9,312 nucleotides of DNA from Anaerolineales bacterium UBA3071 (GCA_002366755.1 DFBV01000286.1:1-9312), one strand, 5' to 3'. Shown: positions 1 through 6,141, counted from the stretch's first letter. Notes: a model not told the origin generated them from the letters alone. A program made the numbers and translations.

Positions 1-526
1 TCATGGCCGTAGCCGGCCCGATCCCCAGGCCCCGCAGGAAGACCATGATGCGGTTGATGGCCTCCTGCTCCTCCCAGGAAGCAGCGATCGTGCTCGTTCG
101 CTTGACGCCGATGCCGTTGACCTCTCTCAGTCGCTCTGGGTAGCGAGCGATGATCTGCGGTGTGGTCAGGCCGAAGTGAGCCACGATGCGCCGGGCCAGT
201 TCGGGCCCCACGCCCTTGATGAGCCCAGAGGCCAGGTGGGCCTCAAGGCCCTCCAAAGTGGAAGGCAAGGTGAAGCGCAGGTTGCGCACCTGGAACTGCC
301 GGCCGTAGCGCTTGTGCGTCACCCAGCAGCCAGTGATCTCCACGGTCACCCCGACGTCGAGGCTGGGCATGTTGCCGGTTATGGTGATGCCCAGGAGCTC
401 ATCGTCCGGCTGGAACGCGGCCACGGTGTAGCCCGTATCCGGAGCGTGGAAGATGACGTGTTCGATGGTCCCCGTCTTGGTTTCGACCGGGTCTTGAGGC
501 GGTAGTTTCAAGGTGTGTGTATCCAT
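1..526 (-). CDS. recD2: RecD2-like DNA helicase, N-terminal part (runs off left edge)
   Basis: The visible 175 codons match the N-terminal region of RecD2, an ATP-dependent 5'-3' superfamily 1 helicase involved in DNA repair and replication-fork maintenance. Residues ~18-83 form the OB-like N-terminal domain, with the signature GTIEHVIFHAPDTGYTV and the stretch WVTHKRYGRQFQV. Two helix-hairpin-helix segments follow: LIKGVGPELARRIVAHFG (~102-119) and LREVNGIGVKRTSTIAASW (~133-151). The next visible part is VFLRGLGIGPATA. The helicase motor lies beyond the window. The first ATG is at 526, but an AGGAG Shine-Dalgarno sits just after the upstream gene's stop, 5 nt before an in-frame ATT at 571, and the extra residues contain a second TGTIEH motif, so translation may begin there. 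It is probably cotranscribed with the zinc-ribbon gene 54 bp upstream. The family call is firm; the start is not. Confidence 0.88.
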   Translation of the reverse strand, partial: MDTHTLKLPPQDPVETKTGTIEHVIFHAPDTGYTVAAFQPDDELLGITITGNMPSLDVGVTVEITGCWVTHKRYGRQFQVRNLRFTLPSTLEGLEAHLASGLIKGVGPELARRIVAHFGLTTPQIIARYPERLREVNGIGVKRTSTIAASWEEQEAINRIMVFLRGLGIGPATAM

Positions 527-580
527 CCAGATATGTTCGATAGTGCCTGTTAGCGTGGCGGTGTCGCCAATAGGGTCTCC

Positions 581-820
581 TCACTGCATCGATTGGACAA
601 GCGCTGACGTTCCTCGTTGCAGCACGATCACCTCCGTGCTGGCGGCCCCTCCCGCAGTCCGGGACAGGTGGAAAACTGTGTCGCCGTTGCATTTCCCGCA
701 GTTCAGGGTAGTGCCGCTATCTATGAGTTCTACCGAAAGGGGAACCTCAACGAACTCACCGCAACAGGCACAGATGTATGCGATCCGCCGATCAGTTGTA
801 GCAGGGATTGGGTTGACCAT
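581..820 (-). CDS. Small zinc-ribbon protein, 79 aa
   Basis: The protein has two CxxC knuckles, CACC and CGKC, about 24 residues apart, typical of a zinc ribbon, followed by a serine/threonine/valine-rich tail. No catalytic motif is visible. The ATG at 820 is chosen because GGAG lies 5 nt upstream and because the promoter at 863-891 predicts a transcript start near 856, only ~36 nt upstream. The longer in-frame starts (GTG 853, ATG 844) would lie at or almost at the transcript end and have no ribosome site. The stop TGA is followed at once by the GGAG that appears to serve recD2, so the two genes form a transcription unit. A role as a DNA- or RNA-binding regulator or RecD2 partner is inference. 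Sequence shows the metal site but not the function. Confidence 0.72.
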   Translation of the reverse strand: MVNPIPATTDRRIAYICACCGEFVEVPLSVELIDSGTTLNCGKCNGDTVFHLSRTAGGAASTEVIVLQRGTSALVQSMQ

Positions 821-862
821 TCTGGCTCCGCTCGGAGGTGTCATATTGACCACTCTATATCA

Positions 863-891
863 ATGATACCATATCTGAGACCTCTCGTCAA
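863..891 (-). promoter_or_regulatory. Sigma70-type promoter for the zinc-ribbon/recD2 unit
   Basis: On the minus strand a -35 box TTGACG (891-886) and a -10 box TATCAT (868-863) are separated by exactly 17 nt. Each matches the consensus at 5 of 6 positions. The -10 is part of an 11-bp inverted repeat, TATCA-T-TGATA (868-858), which could be an operator. The predicted start point is about 856. The surrounding 40 bp is noticeably AT-rich compared with the rest of the window. Confidence 0.68.
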
Positions 892-942
892 TCCCCGTCT
901 TGAGCTTGTGCGTCTCACCTGTATGCACTATCGCTTCTGGTG

Positions 943-1032
943 TCACCACCCAAGGCTAGCCTTTTCCTCAGTCCATCGCCAGCTCTTGCTTCGGCGCCAG
1001 CCGCACAGGCGACCGAAATAGTGGACAATCAC
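943..1032 (-). CDS. Possible 29-aa basic, Trp-rich small protein
   Basis: A GTG start at 1032 is preceded by a strong purine-rich GGAGGGAGG about 6 nt upstream. The frame encodes 29 residues starting VIVHYFGRLCGWRR, with several arginines and four tryptophans, and ends in TGA at 943. It lies between the 53-aa gene and the zinc-ribbon promoter on the same strand. There is no recognisable domain, and the frame is short enough to be chance. The ribosome site is the main support. Confidence 0.25.
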   Translation of the reverse strand: MIVHYFGRLCGWRRSKSWRWTEEKASLGW

Positions 1033-1088
1033 TATGTGCCTCCCTCCATGCTCTCTGTGTCTGTGCCACGGCCTGGGGCGTATCTGGT

Positions 1089-1250
1089 CTACTCCCCCAC
1101 GGGGTCAACATTGTCGCCATCAGGCAACGGCAACGCCCAGAGTGGAAGCCGGGTAGAAGTATCCGTTGGATGCCACAGCCCGCTGTCTACAACAGCTTGG
1201 GCAGCGTCCGTGGCGAGGTGGACTGGGACAGGTGGCGGGGTGGGCGTCAT
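1089..1250 (-). CDS. Small hypothetical protein, 53 aa
   Basis: The start ATG at 1250 overlaps the stop of the upstream 71-aa gene in an ATGA arrangement, the classic sign of translational coupling. A longer start at 1277 would cut deep into that gene and is less likely. The protein begins with a proline-rich stretch (MTPTPPPVPVHLATDAAQAV), has no cysteine pairs, no membrane segment and no motif I recognise, and ends in TAG. Codon third positions are moderately G/C rich. The function is unknown. Confidence 0.5.
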   Translation of the reverse strand: MTPTPPPVPVHLATDAAQAVVDSGLWHPTDTSTRLPLWALPLPDGDNVDPVGE

Positions 1251-1462
1251 GCGGTCACCGCCTGGCTGGCGTACCAAGTCAAGAAGTCGGGCGGTTCGGT
1301 GCCCTGGGCCTCCGCCTGGCTCACTGCGACCAGGAAGTCGGCCGGGTATAGCGCCTGCAGCCGGCCGTCAATGCATTCCAACTGCTCCTCGTGCCTGGTC
1401 ACGATCAGGCTGCGCACCCGCAGCAGCTCCCCGATCCTGGCCAGTCTCTCAGTGTCTGTCAT
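1247..1462 (-). CDS. Small hypothetical helical protein, 71 aa
   Basis: The ATG at 1462 has AAGGGG about 9 nt upstream. The predicted protein looks fully helical: an amphipathic N-terminal segment (TERLARIGELLRVRSLIV), a charged middle, and a C-terminal PPDFLTWYASQAV. Third codon positions are strongly G/C, as in the well-supported genes nearby, so I consider it real. It is coupled to the 53-aa gene by an ATGA overlap. It resembles small accessory plasmid proteins in size and context only. There is no family assignment. Confidence 0.6.
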   Translation of the reverse strand: MTDTERLARIGELLRVRSLIVTRHEEQLECIDGRLQALYPADFLVAVSQAEAQGTEPPDFLTWYASQAVTA

Positions 1463-1663
1463 CTCGTCACCCCTTTCGTGGTATTGGATTGTGGGCTTCC
1501 CTCAGGGCCAGGGCACCAGGCACAAAGCCAGGGCATGGGACAGCAAGGGCCAGGACGGGACGGGAGGGCAGGCCAAAGCCAGAGGCTACTTCCATTCTTC
1601 CAGCATGGGACCTAATTCCAAAAAGGTTATCTCCCCTAGTGCTGTACCGCTAGTAAACCTGGG
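1463..1663 (-). other. 200-bp intergenic region with imperfect GGGCCAGG repeats
   Basis: No convincing gene is present between the 71-aa gene and the nuclease-like gene. On the plus strand 1500-1590 contains repeated words: AGGGCCAGG twice and AAAGCCAG twice, plus CAGGGCA variants. The spacing is irregular and the region is simple G/C-rich sequence, so it does not look like an iteron array. No clear promoter for the 71-aa gene was identified. Confidence 0.4.
1616..1658 (-). terminator. Weak candidate terminator after the nuclease-like gene
   Basis: Just after the TAA stop at 1664, the minus strand contains AGGTT, an inner pair of CTAG tetramers around a GCGG-type loop, and then AACCTTTTT. 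The AGGTT/AACCT arms with a following run of five T could end transcription, but the loop is long and the outer stem is only five pairs. This is a tentative call. Confidence 0.25.
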
Positions 1664-2773
1664 TTATCGCTGATTTTGCAGTCGGGGTTGGAACAAACCC
1701 GGTTGAGCATATCTGTGCTCTTCCTCAGTGGTCCAGGGCGGATCGCCTTCGATCCGCTCATCTGTCTTGCACTCCCTATGCCAGACAAACACGTTGCAGA
1801 GGTGCAGGTGGACATTAACTTTGGCCTCTCGTGCCCAGCGGCGGATCTCCCTGCAGGTCGCCTCTTGGGTGGGCTTGTTTGGGACGAAGAGATAGAAATG
1901 TCCGTGGGTCATCTGGTGGTAGATCTCCCACTTGCGCTGACGAGCTACTGAGGCCTTCCAGCGCCCCCGTTCGCACTCCACGTAGAGTCGGTCTCCCCCA
2001 TGGAGCAGAACCTCAATGTCGGGAGCGAAGAGGCCGACGCCACGGATCTCTCCCTCGCGGGGATAGAGATTCACACTCTGGGCCCAATAGCGCATGATCT
2101 GCCCAGCCCGCAGGTTGAGCCAAACGTGCTCCGGGCTCTTGTGACGAGCGAGCAGCAGGTCGTACTCGCTCGTCACAGGCTCGCAGCGAGCTGCATCATA
2201 CTCGCTATCCCCGCGGCCTTCTCCAAACCTGCGTTGGCACTGGAGACGGTGAGCGTGCCGTCCGCGTGCGGTCAACCGGAAGAAGCCAACCGGCCGCCCC
2301 CCCACACCCTCGCGCCTGGCGGTTACCCGGTCGATGATTTCCCACTGCAAGAGCCGCTTGAACGGCTTCTGGGCCTCGCTGCGGCTGGCGTAACGAGTGT
2401 TGATAGCGCCGCAACCGTAGAGTCTGTCCACGAGCGGTTGGCGCAAGCACTCACCTGTCTCCCCCAGGGCGCGGATCAGGGCCTCGTCGACTTTGAGGTG
2501 ACGGGGAAGCGAGGTCTCGCGCCAGGCTGTGTACCAATCCCCGCCAGGCTCCAAGCCCGCTCGGAGACGTCGTCGCTGGAGCTCGTCTACTCGGCTGCGT
2601 AGCAGGGTCAACTCACTTCGCAGAGAAGGCACATCCACTGCCAGTGTCTCTACGCGGTGCAGAACCTCGGCCTCGTCCAACACGTCGAGGCGCGCTTGTT
2701 GCGCCTGCAAAAGGCGTTCAAACTCCTTCAGGTGGCGTAGAACGTCGGCGAAAGTTACGATGTTGTTGTTCAT
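1664..2773 (-). CDS. Coiled-coil / winged-helix / PD-(D/E)XK-like protein, 369 aa
   Basis: The ATG at 2773 has GGGAG 6 nt upstream. Residues ~10-70 form a leucine-heptad coiled coil. Residues ~80-175 look like a winged helix, opening with WYTAWRETS and D-E-ALIRALGETGECLR and closing with FFRLTARGR. Residues ~202-330 look like a PD-(D/E)XK nuclease-like fold: PD at 251-252 (FAPDIEV), YVECERGRWK around 264-273 with acidic residues E266 and E268, then RKWEIY (K281) and FYLFVP. The order helix-turn-helix, then PD, then E-x-D/E-R-G, then K-x-x-Y resembles the replication-relaxation (Replic_Relax) family of mobile elements; that link is from memory of the family pattern. A diverged paralog sits at 8100-9312. 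It may act in plasmid replication, mobilisation or DNA processing; nuclease activity is not established. Confidence 0.75.
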   Translation of the reverse strand: MNNNIVTFADVLRHLKEFERLLQAQQARLDVLDEAEVLHRVETLAVDVPSLRSELTLLRSRVDELQRRRLRAGLEPGGDWYTAWRETSLPRHLKVDEALIRALGETGECLRQPLVDRLYGCGAINTRYASRSEAQKPFKRLLQWEIIDRVTARREGVGGRPVGFFRLTARGRHAHRLQCQRRFGEGRGDSEYDAARCEPVTSEYDLLLARHKSPEHVWLNLRAGQIMRYWAQSVNLYPREGEIRGVGLFAPDIEVLLHGGDRLYVECERGRWKASVARQRKWEIYHQMTHGHFYLFVPNKPTQEATCREIRRWAREAKVNVHLHLCNVFVWHRECKTDERIEGDPPWTTEEEHRYAQPGLFQPRLQNQR

Positions 2774-2836
2774 GAAAACTCCCAGGTTTCTTTTGCCCTG
2801 CTACGCTGCTTTCTGTTGTGTCCGGCCCTGCCCCTG

Positions 2837-3472
2837 CTATGCCTTCATCACGGTTTCACGCCGGGGCTGCGCCAGCAAGACCAGCGCCCGGCCGTAATCG
2901 TTGCCAGCCCGGTCCAGCAGCAGCCGGCCGTCCTCTTGGCTCAAGTCGCGGCCATAGACGGCAGCCCAAGAGTCGGTGGCTGTGGCGGCAGGGGGAGGCG
3001 TGGCCGTGGAAGCGGCTGGAGACTCCGGCTGAGCCGGCCGCCCTGGTGGCGTCGGTGGTACTGGTGGTACTGGCAGTGGTTCTGGCAGCCCTGGCCGGAT
3101 TTCTGATCTTCTCCCATCCCCTCTGCCATCGCCGTCCCCGTCTCTGGGCAGTGCCTCTCTGGATGCGAAGGCAGGCGGCCTGGCTGGAGCGGGGTGGAGC
3201 ATCTGAACCACGGCATACGCCTGCAGATACTCCAACACGGCGTAGGCCATCTTGCCGGCCTCGGCACGGTTGATCAAGATGGCCACTTTGGCATCGGGAT
3301 CGCCAGCAGGCTTGACAGCTCCCTGGCCAATGAGCTGACCGGGGCCATTGCTGGCTTCGAAGACGATAGGGCTACGGGTCTTGCCAGGATCGCGGCGCAA
3401 TTGGCCTGCGCCACCAGCATCAGCAGCAGCGCTTTGGCCCCTATCCAGAAGATGCGCTTGATCATGGACCAC
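2837..3472 (-). CDS. Hypothetical protein with proline-rich linker (N-terminus uncertain)
   Basis: The frame has four parts: an N-terminal stretch, a helical segment (AKVAILINRAEAGKMAYAV, then LEYLQAYAVVQML), a long Pro/Ala/Thr-rich linker (PEPLPVPPVPPTPPGRPAQP), and a short C-terminal domain starting SWAAVYGRDLSQEDGRLLLD. From about position 3320 to the stop, third codon positions are strongly G/C (~85% in the helical segment), so this part is surely coding. In the first ~37 codons G/C at position three drops to about half, while the frame starting at 3465 has ~77%. The true N-terminus may therefore be in that other frame, joined by a -1 shift, or the protein may start internally. The GTG at 3472 overlaps the loader gene's stop. 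I recognise no family. Confidence 0.6.
   Translation of the reverse strand: MVHDQAHLLDRGQSAAADAGGAGQLRRDPGKTRSPIVFEASNGPGQLIGQGAVKPAGDPDAKVAILINRAEAGKMAYAVLEYLQAYAVVQMLHPAPARPPAFASREALPRDGDGDGRGDGRRSEIRPGLPEPLPVPPVPPTPPGRPAQPESPAASTATPPPAATATDSWAAVYGRDLSQEDGRLLLDRAGNDYGRALVLLAQPRRETVMKA
3274..3465 (-). CDS. Overlapping hydrophobic ORF, 63 aa (separate gene or 5' part of frameshifted gene)
   Basis: The ATG at 3465 overlaps the stop of the helicase-loader gene as ATGA, suggesting coupled translation. The protein begins MIKRIFWIGAKALLLMLVAQ, a positively charged end plus hydrophobic core that looks like a signal anchor or single membrane segment. Codon third positions match the local coding bias better than the overlapping 211-codon frame in the first ~35 codons. 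Either this is a small membrane protein of its own, or a 1-nt shift between about 3360 and 3290 joins it to the downstream frame. I saw no classic slippery heptamer, so an indel or two overlapping genes are the simpler readings. Confidence 0.4.
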   Translation of the reverse strand: MIKRIFWIGAKALLLMLVAQANCAAILARPVALSSSKPAMAPVSSLARELSSLLAIPMPKWPS

Positions 3473-4211
3473 CTCCGGTTTTCGGTGCTCGTCTCCTCGC
3501 CTTCTGCCTCCGGTAGTCCCTGCTGGTAATGCCCACGATTTGCACTACCGACCGGTCTTTCAGGCGCGACCTGATGCGGTCGGGAAACTCGGCCATCGTC
3601 ATGTTGGAGGCAATTGCAGTGGGTAGCTCGCGCATGTAGCGATAGTCCAGGAGCTGATACAAGGCTTGCGCTGCCCAGGGCGTGGGGCTCTCCGCGCCCA
3701 GATCGTCCAGCAGCAACACGTCCACCGTGCGCAGGGCACGGAACCTCTCGTCGTAGGTGTCCCCATCGCCATTACGCCCGAATGTGGCCTTGAGACTGTC
3801 CAGCAGGTCAGGGGCATTGGCGTATACCACCGGCTTAGCGTCCGCTTGCCCCAGCAAACCGTTGCCGATGGCCAGCAGGAGGTGCGTCTTGCCGCAGCCG
3901 TAGCCACCGATCAGCACCAGCCAGCCATCCGGACCGTCGGCGAAAGATTGCGCTGCCAGGAAGGCTTTGCGATTGCCCCCGAGCACATCGAAGTCCTCGA
4001 AGGTCTTGGCCTGGGCGTGAGCACTGGCCATGCCAGAGAACTCGGCGATCCGCCTGGCCAGCTTGGCCGCGCGTTCTCTGTGCATCTCCACCAACTGGCA
4101 GGAGCAAGGGACGGCTCGGCCGAAGTCAGGGTGACCAGGTGGCACATCAAGCGTGACGAAGCCCAGCCCCCCGCATGTGCAGGGGACGTCAGCCAGATTC
4201 CGGCTCGTCAC
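3462..4211 (-). CDS. DnaC/IstB-type AAA+ helicase loader, 249 aa
   Basis: This is an AAA+ ATPase of the DnaC/DnaI/IstB group, which loads the replicative helicase at an origin. From the GTG at 4211, cysteines C11, C13, C36 and C38 (CTCGG...CSC) form a likely N-terminal zinc site. Walker A is GGYGCGKT (102-109), Walker B VLLLDD (165-170), sensor-1 region IASNMT (~200-205) and a likely arginine finger in RIRSRL (~212-217). The GTG is chosen because AGGGGG lies 3 nt upstream and because it leaves only a 23-bp overlap with the initiator gene; a start at 4328 would overlap it by 140 bp and add residues with no family resemblance. The position directly after an initiator gene supports a replication role rather than an IS21 transposition role; no IstA neighbour is present. 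Confidence 0.88.
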   Translation of the reverse strand: MTSRNLADVPCTCGGLGFVTLDVPPGHPDFGRAVPCSCQLVEMHRERAAKLARRIAEFSGMASAHAQAKTFEDFDVLGGNRKAFLAAQSFADGPDGWLVLIGGYGCGKTHLLLAIGNGLLGQADAKPVVYANAPDLLDSLKATFGRNGDGDTYDERFRALRTVDVLLLDDLGAESPTPWAAQALYQLLDYRYMRELPTAIASNMTMAEFPDRIRSRLKDRSVVQIVGITSRDYRRQKARRRAPKTGGGP

Positions 4212-5541
4212 GGTCCCCCTCGACAGAGGGGTCGGCGAGATAGTCCCGCTTGGCATCGCCAGGGAGCCGACGGTAGCCATGACCCGCTGGCCTACGTGCG
4301 CCAGACCTCTGGCGTTTCCTCCGTTCATGCTTCTCCTCCCGTCTCTCGTTTCGCTCTCGGATCAGGCTCTGGGCCAGGTAAGCCAGGGGATCGCCTTGGA
4401 GATCCCGCCCCCACATGCGGCAGGCTACTTGCCAAACGGCCACGTGGCCGCCGAGATCCTGGAACTCCTTGGCCATCCCACCGAGGCGGGCGTATTCGCC
4501 TTGGCCGGGCTCAACGACCAATTCTCCGTCGCGCTGGAAGCCAAAGGCCCGCCCGAAGGCTTTGGCCAGCGCGGTGTTCGCGGCTGGGATTCTCTTGCCT
4601 CTCACGAATCGCTGCAACCAGAACTCGACGTACTCCGTCTGCTCCTCCCAGGTGAAGTTCAGCGAGAGCTCATCCAGAAGGGGCAGATGGGTGCGGGCAT
4701 CGCCTGCCCCATTTATGGGTACACGTAGTGGTACTGCAAGGTACTGTAAGGTATCTTTTGTTGAGCGCCCGCTGGTGGGCAACTGGTAAGTACCAGATGC
4801 CCGCTGGTGGGCAACTGGTAGGGCGCCAGGGTTACCAGATGACCGCCAGTGGGCATCTGGTAGAGCAGTCTCTACAGCCATAGCCAGAGCCGCAGAGATC
4901 CAGTGCGTGGGTAGGCCGTAAACACGGTAGGCCAGACCCGCCTCGCTACCAGGTTCAGGGTCAACCTCTTTGAGTTCTCCGTAGTAGCCCCGTACCAAAC
5001 GTTCGGCAGTGGCGGGGAAAAGCTGCGCACTCCAAGTGAAGTCACCAGGTAGTTCAAAGTTGATCGCTCCTTCCGCCTTATGAGCGTCTCTCTCTTGCCG
5101 CCACACGGCGTGAAGGGCCAAGAGATTGTCAAAGAGATTCTCCATGTCCCACTCAATGTGGCTTACTCTAGGAGGTTCCCCTCGGACAGCGGGGACCGGG
5201 TAATAGCATAGTCGGGTGAACAGTAATCCCATTCGCTTCAGCTTGGCTACCCACTTCCGGCGTGTAGCATAAGCTGCCTGGGTCCGGACGCACCGCAACT
5301 GGACAGCAGGATCTTCGTTGTCCTTCTTGCGCCGCAGAAGGGCAATCAGGAATAGACACTCCTGATCAGCAAGTGCCAAGACCTTTCCAGTCTCCGGATC
5401 CACAAATCGGAGGTATGTGTAGAAGTCTAGCAGTAGGTTTGGTATGGCCGACCAGCCGGCATCAGCGATGGGCTTGCCGTAGCGAATGGCGATGGGTGGA
5501 TCGCGCTGTTGCGTGTTGTTGGGCTTGCCTTTTTGGCTCAT
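4189..5541 (-). CDS. Plasmid/phage-type replication initiator-like protein, 450 aa
   Basis: The ATG at 5541 follows GAGGAG at a good distance. Residues ~30-115 look like an initiator winged helix: AIPNLLLDFYTYL, LADQECLFLIALLRR, then VRTQAAYATRRKWVAKLKRM with GLL, the form seen in DnaD-, RepA- and lambda O-like initiators. A second folded region spans ~140-225 and a third ~295-400, followed by a strongly basic tail (~395-425). Residues ~227-270 between them are encoded by the repeat cluster at 4731-4862, so the protein linker doubles as DNA repeat sequence. The helicase-loader gene overlaps its 3' end, as in lambda O and P. The predicted job is to bind the iterons in its own gene and recruit the loader. 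The family is inferred from architecture, not from a diagnostic motif. Confidence 0.72.
   Translation of the reverse strand: MSQKGKPNNTQQRDPPIAIRYGKPIADAGWSAIPNLLLDFYTYLRFVDPETGKVLALADQECLFLIALLRRKKDNEDPAVQLRCVRTQAAYATRRKWVAKLKRMGLLFTRLCYYPVPAVRGEPPRVSHIEWDMENLFDNLLALHAVWRQERDAHKAEGAINFELPGDFTWSAQLFPATAERLVRGYYGELKEVDPEPGSEAGLAYRVYGLPTHWISAALAMAVETALPDAHWRSSGNPGALPVAHQRASGTYQLPTSGRSTKDTLQYLAVPLRVPINGAGDARTHLPLLDELSLNFTWEEQTEYVEFWLQRFVRGKRIPAANTALAKAFGRAFGFQRDGELVVEPGQGEYARLGGMAKEFQDLGGHVAVWQVACRMWGRDLQGDPLAYLAQSLIRERNERREEKHERRKRQRSGARRPAGHGYRRLPGDAKRDYLADPSVEGDRDEPESG
4731..4760 (+). repeat. Three tandem 10-bp repeats, candidate DNA unwinding element
   Basis: GTACTGCAAG, GTACTGTAAG and GTATCTTTTG follow one another without gaps, next to the iterons. 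The stretch 4711-4765 is about 40% G+C, clearly lower than the flanking sequence. Short phased repeats in an AT-richer patch beside iterons are the usual layout of a duplex unwinding element. The function is inferred from position and composition. Confidence 0.5.
4767..4862 (+). repeat. Iteron cluster inside the initiator gene (candidate origin)
   Basis: There are three copies of a 22-bp unit, GCCCGCTGGTGGGC followed by AACTGGTA, at 4767-4788, 4799-4820 and 4841-4862. The first two are identical; the third matches 18 of 22. Start-to-start spacings are 32 and 42 bp, close to 3 and 4 helical turns, which would put the copies on one face of the DNA. Two copies extend to 30-bp inverted repeats with TACCAGATG as left arm (4791 and 4833; right arm 8/9 and 9/9 complementary). 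Because 32 is not a multiple of three, the two identical copies are read in different frames and encode different peptides, which points to selection on the DNA itself. Confidence 0.75.
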
Positions 5542-5555
5542 CGTTCACTCCTCTG

Positions 5556-6044
5556 TCAGCGGGACGACCTTGCTCCAACCACCTCCCACTCGTCCGCTGT
5601 GAGCTCTGCCACGTAGCGGGGAGCAAAGATGACCAGCGTGTCACGCGCCAGCCGACCGGTATCCAGGTTCCAGTGGTGAAGCAGCGAGAAGATCTGGATC
5701 AAGCCTCGTGCTTCCAGACGCCGCAAGGATAGCCGCACCGTTGACCGTACTAACCCTGTCTCGTTGGCCAACTGCGATAGGGTGATCACCGTGACCAGTT
5801 GGCCACGCTGCTCATCGGTCACCGCTCTTTCGGTGCACAGGGACTGGAACTCTTCCTCCGCGCCGGGACGGGCGGGATCCGCCAAACGCTACGCATGGTG
5901 CGCCAGAACCAAGAGCACTTGGACATCGGTGCCCTTTAGCTGGACATACAGATCTCGGTTCCCCACAGCTACGTACTCAGGCTGCAGCATTGGCGATTCA
6001 CCGAAGACCACACTGATCCACGGTCTTCTGCTTTTGTTGGTCAT
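5556..6044 (-). pseudogene. Winged-helix DNA-binding gene interrupted by an in-frame TAG
   Basis: The ATG at 6044 has a strong AAAGGAG 8 nt upstream. The frame runs 51 codons (beginning MTNKSRRPWISVVFGESP, ending VLLVLAHHA), meets TAG at 5891-5889, and continues open for another 110 codons. The second part holds the helix-turn-helix and wing (VITLSQLANETGLVRSTVRL, then SLRRLEARGLIQIF). LKGTDVQVLLVLAHHA before the stop resembles helix 1 of the same winged-helix domain, and the layout matches the first domain of the initiator gene 14 bp downstream. The stop therefore falls inside one domain. The second part could only be started from a TTG at 5885 that has no Shine-Dalgarno. TAG serves as a normal stop elsewhere here (53-aa and 211-codon frames). 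Most likely a nonsense mutation; reinitiation, suppression or sequencing error remain possible. Confidence 0.6.
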
Positions 6045-6141
6045 CGTTGTACTCCTTTCTGTCAAATTGGTTTTCTGTGTGCTTGTGGTGAGCGTAGCGT
6101 GAACGCCCTAGAGCCTCTCTGGTAGCCGGCTTTCAGGTAGG

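Noticed and set aside
950..963. AAGGCTAGCCTT palindrome as terminator
   Set aside because: The stem would be only four pairs with no proper loop, and the T stretch is weak.
3462..4211. IstB of an IS21-type insertion sequence
   Set aside because: There is no IstA transposase or terminal inverted repeats, and the neighbour is an initiator-like gene; a replication loader fits better.
4211..4328. Longer helicase-loader start at 4328
   Set aside because: It would overlap the initiator gene by 140 bp and adds residues without family resemblance; GTG 4211 has AGGGGG close upstream.
3666..4655. Long plus-strand open frame of 329 codons (and others such as 940-1653 and 2000-2602)
   Set aside because: They lie antisense to well-supported minus-strand genes (helicase loader, initiator, nuclease-like protein), have no family motifs, and arise from high G+C.
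4767..4862. CRISPR array
   Set aside because: There are only three units, unequal spacings of 10 and 20 bp between repeats, location inside a coding gene and no cas genes.
5556..6044. Genome-wide amber (TAG) recoding
   Set aside because: At least the 211-codon frame (stop 2837-2839) and the 53-aa gene end with TAG, so it acts as a stop here.
6060..6065. Minus-strand TTGACA as -35 for the winged-helix gene
   Set aside because: With normal spacing the -10 box would fall on or past the start codon, and no -10 match is present.
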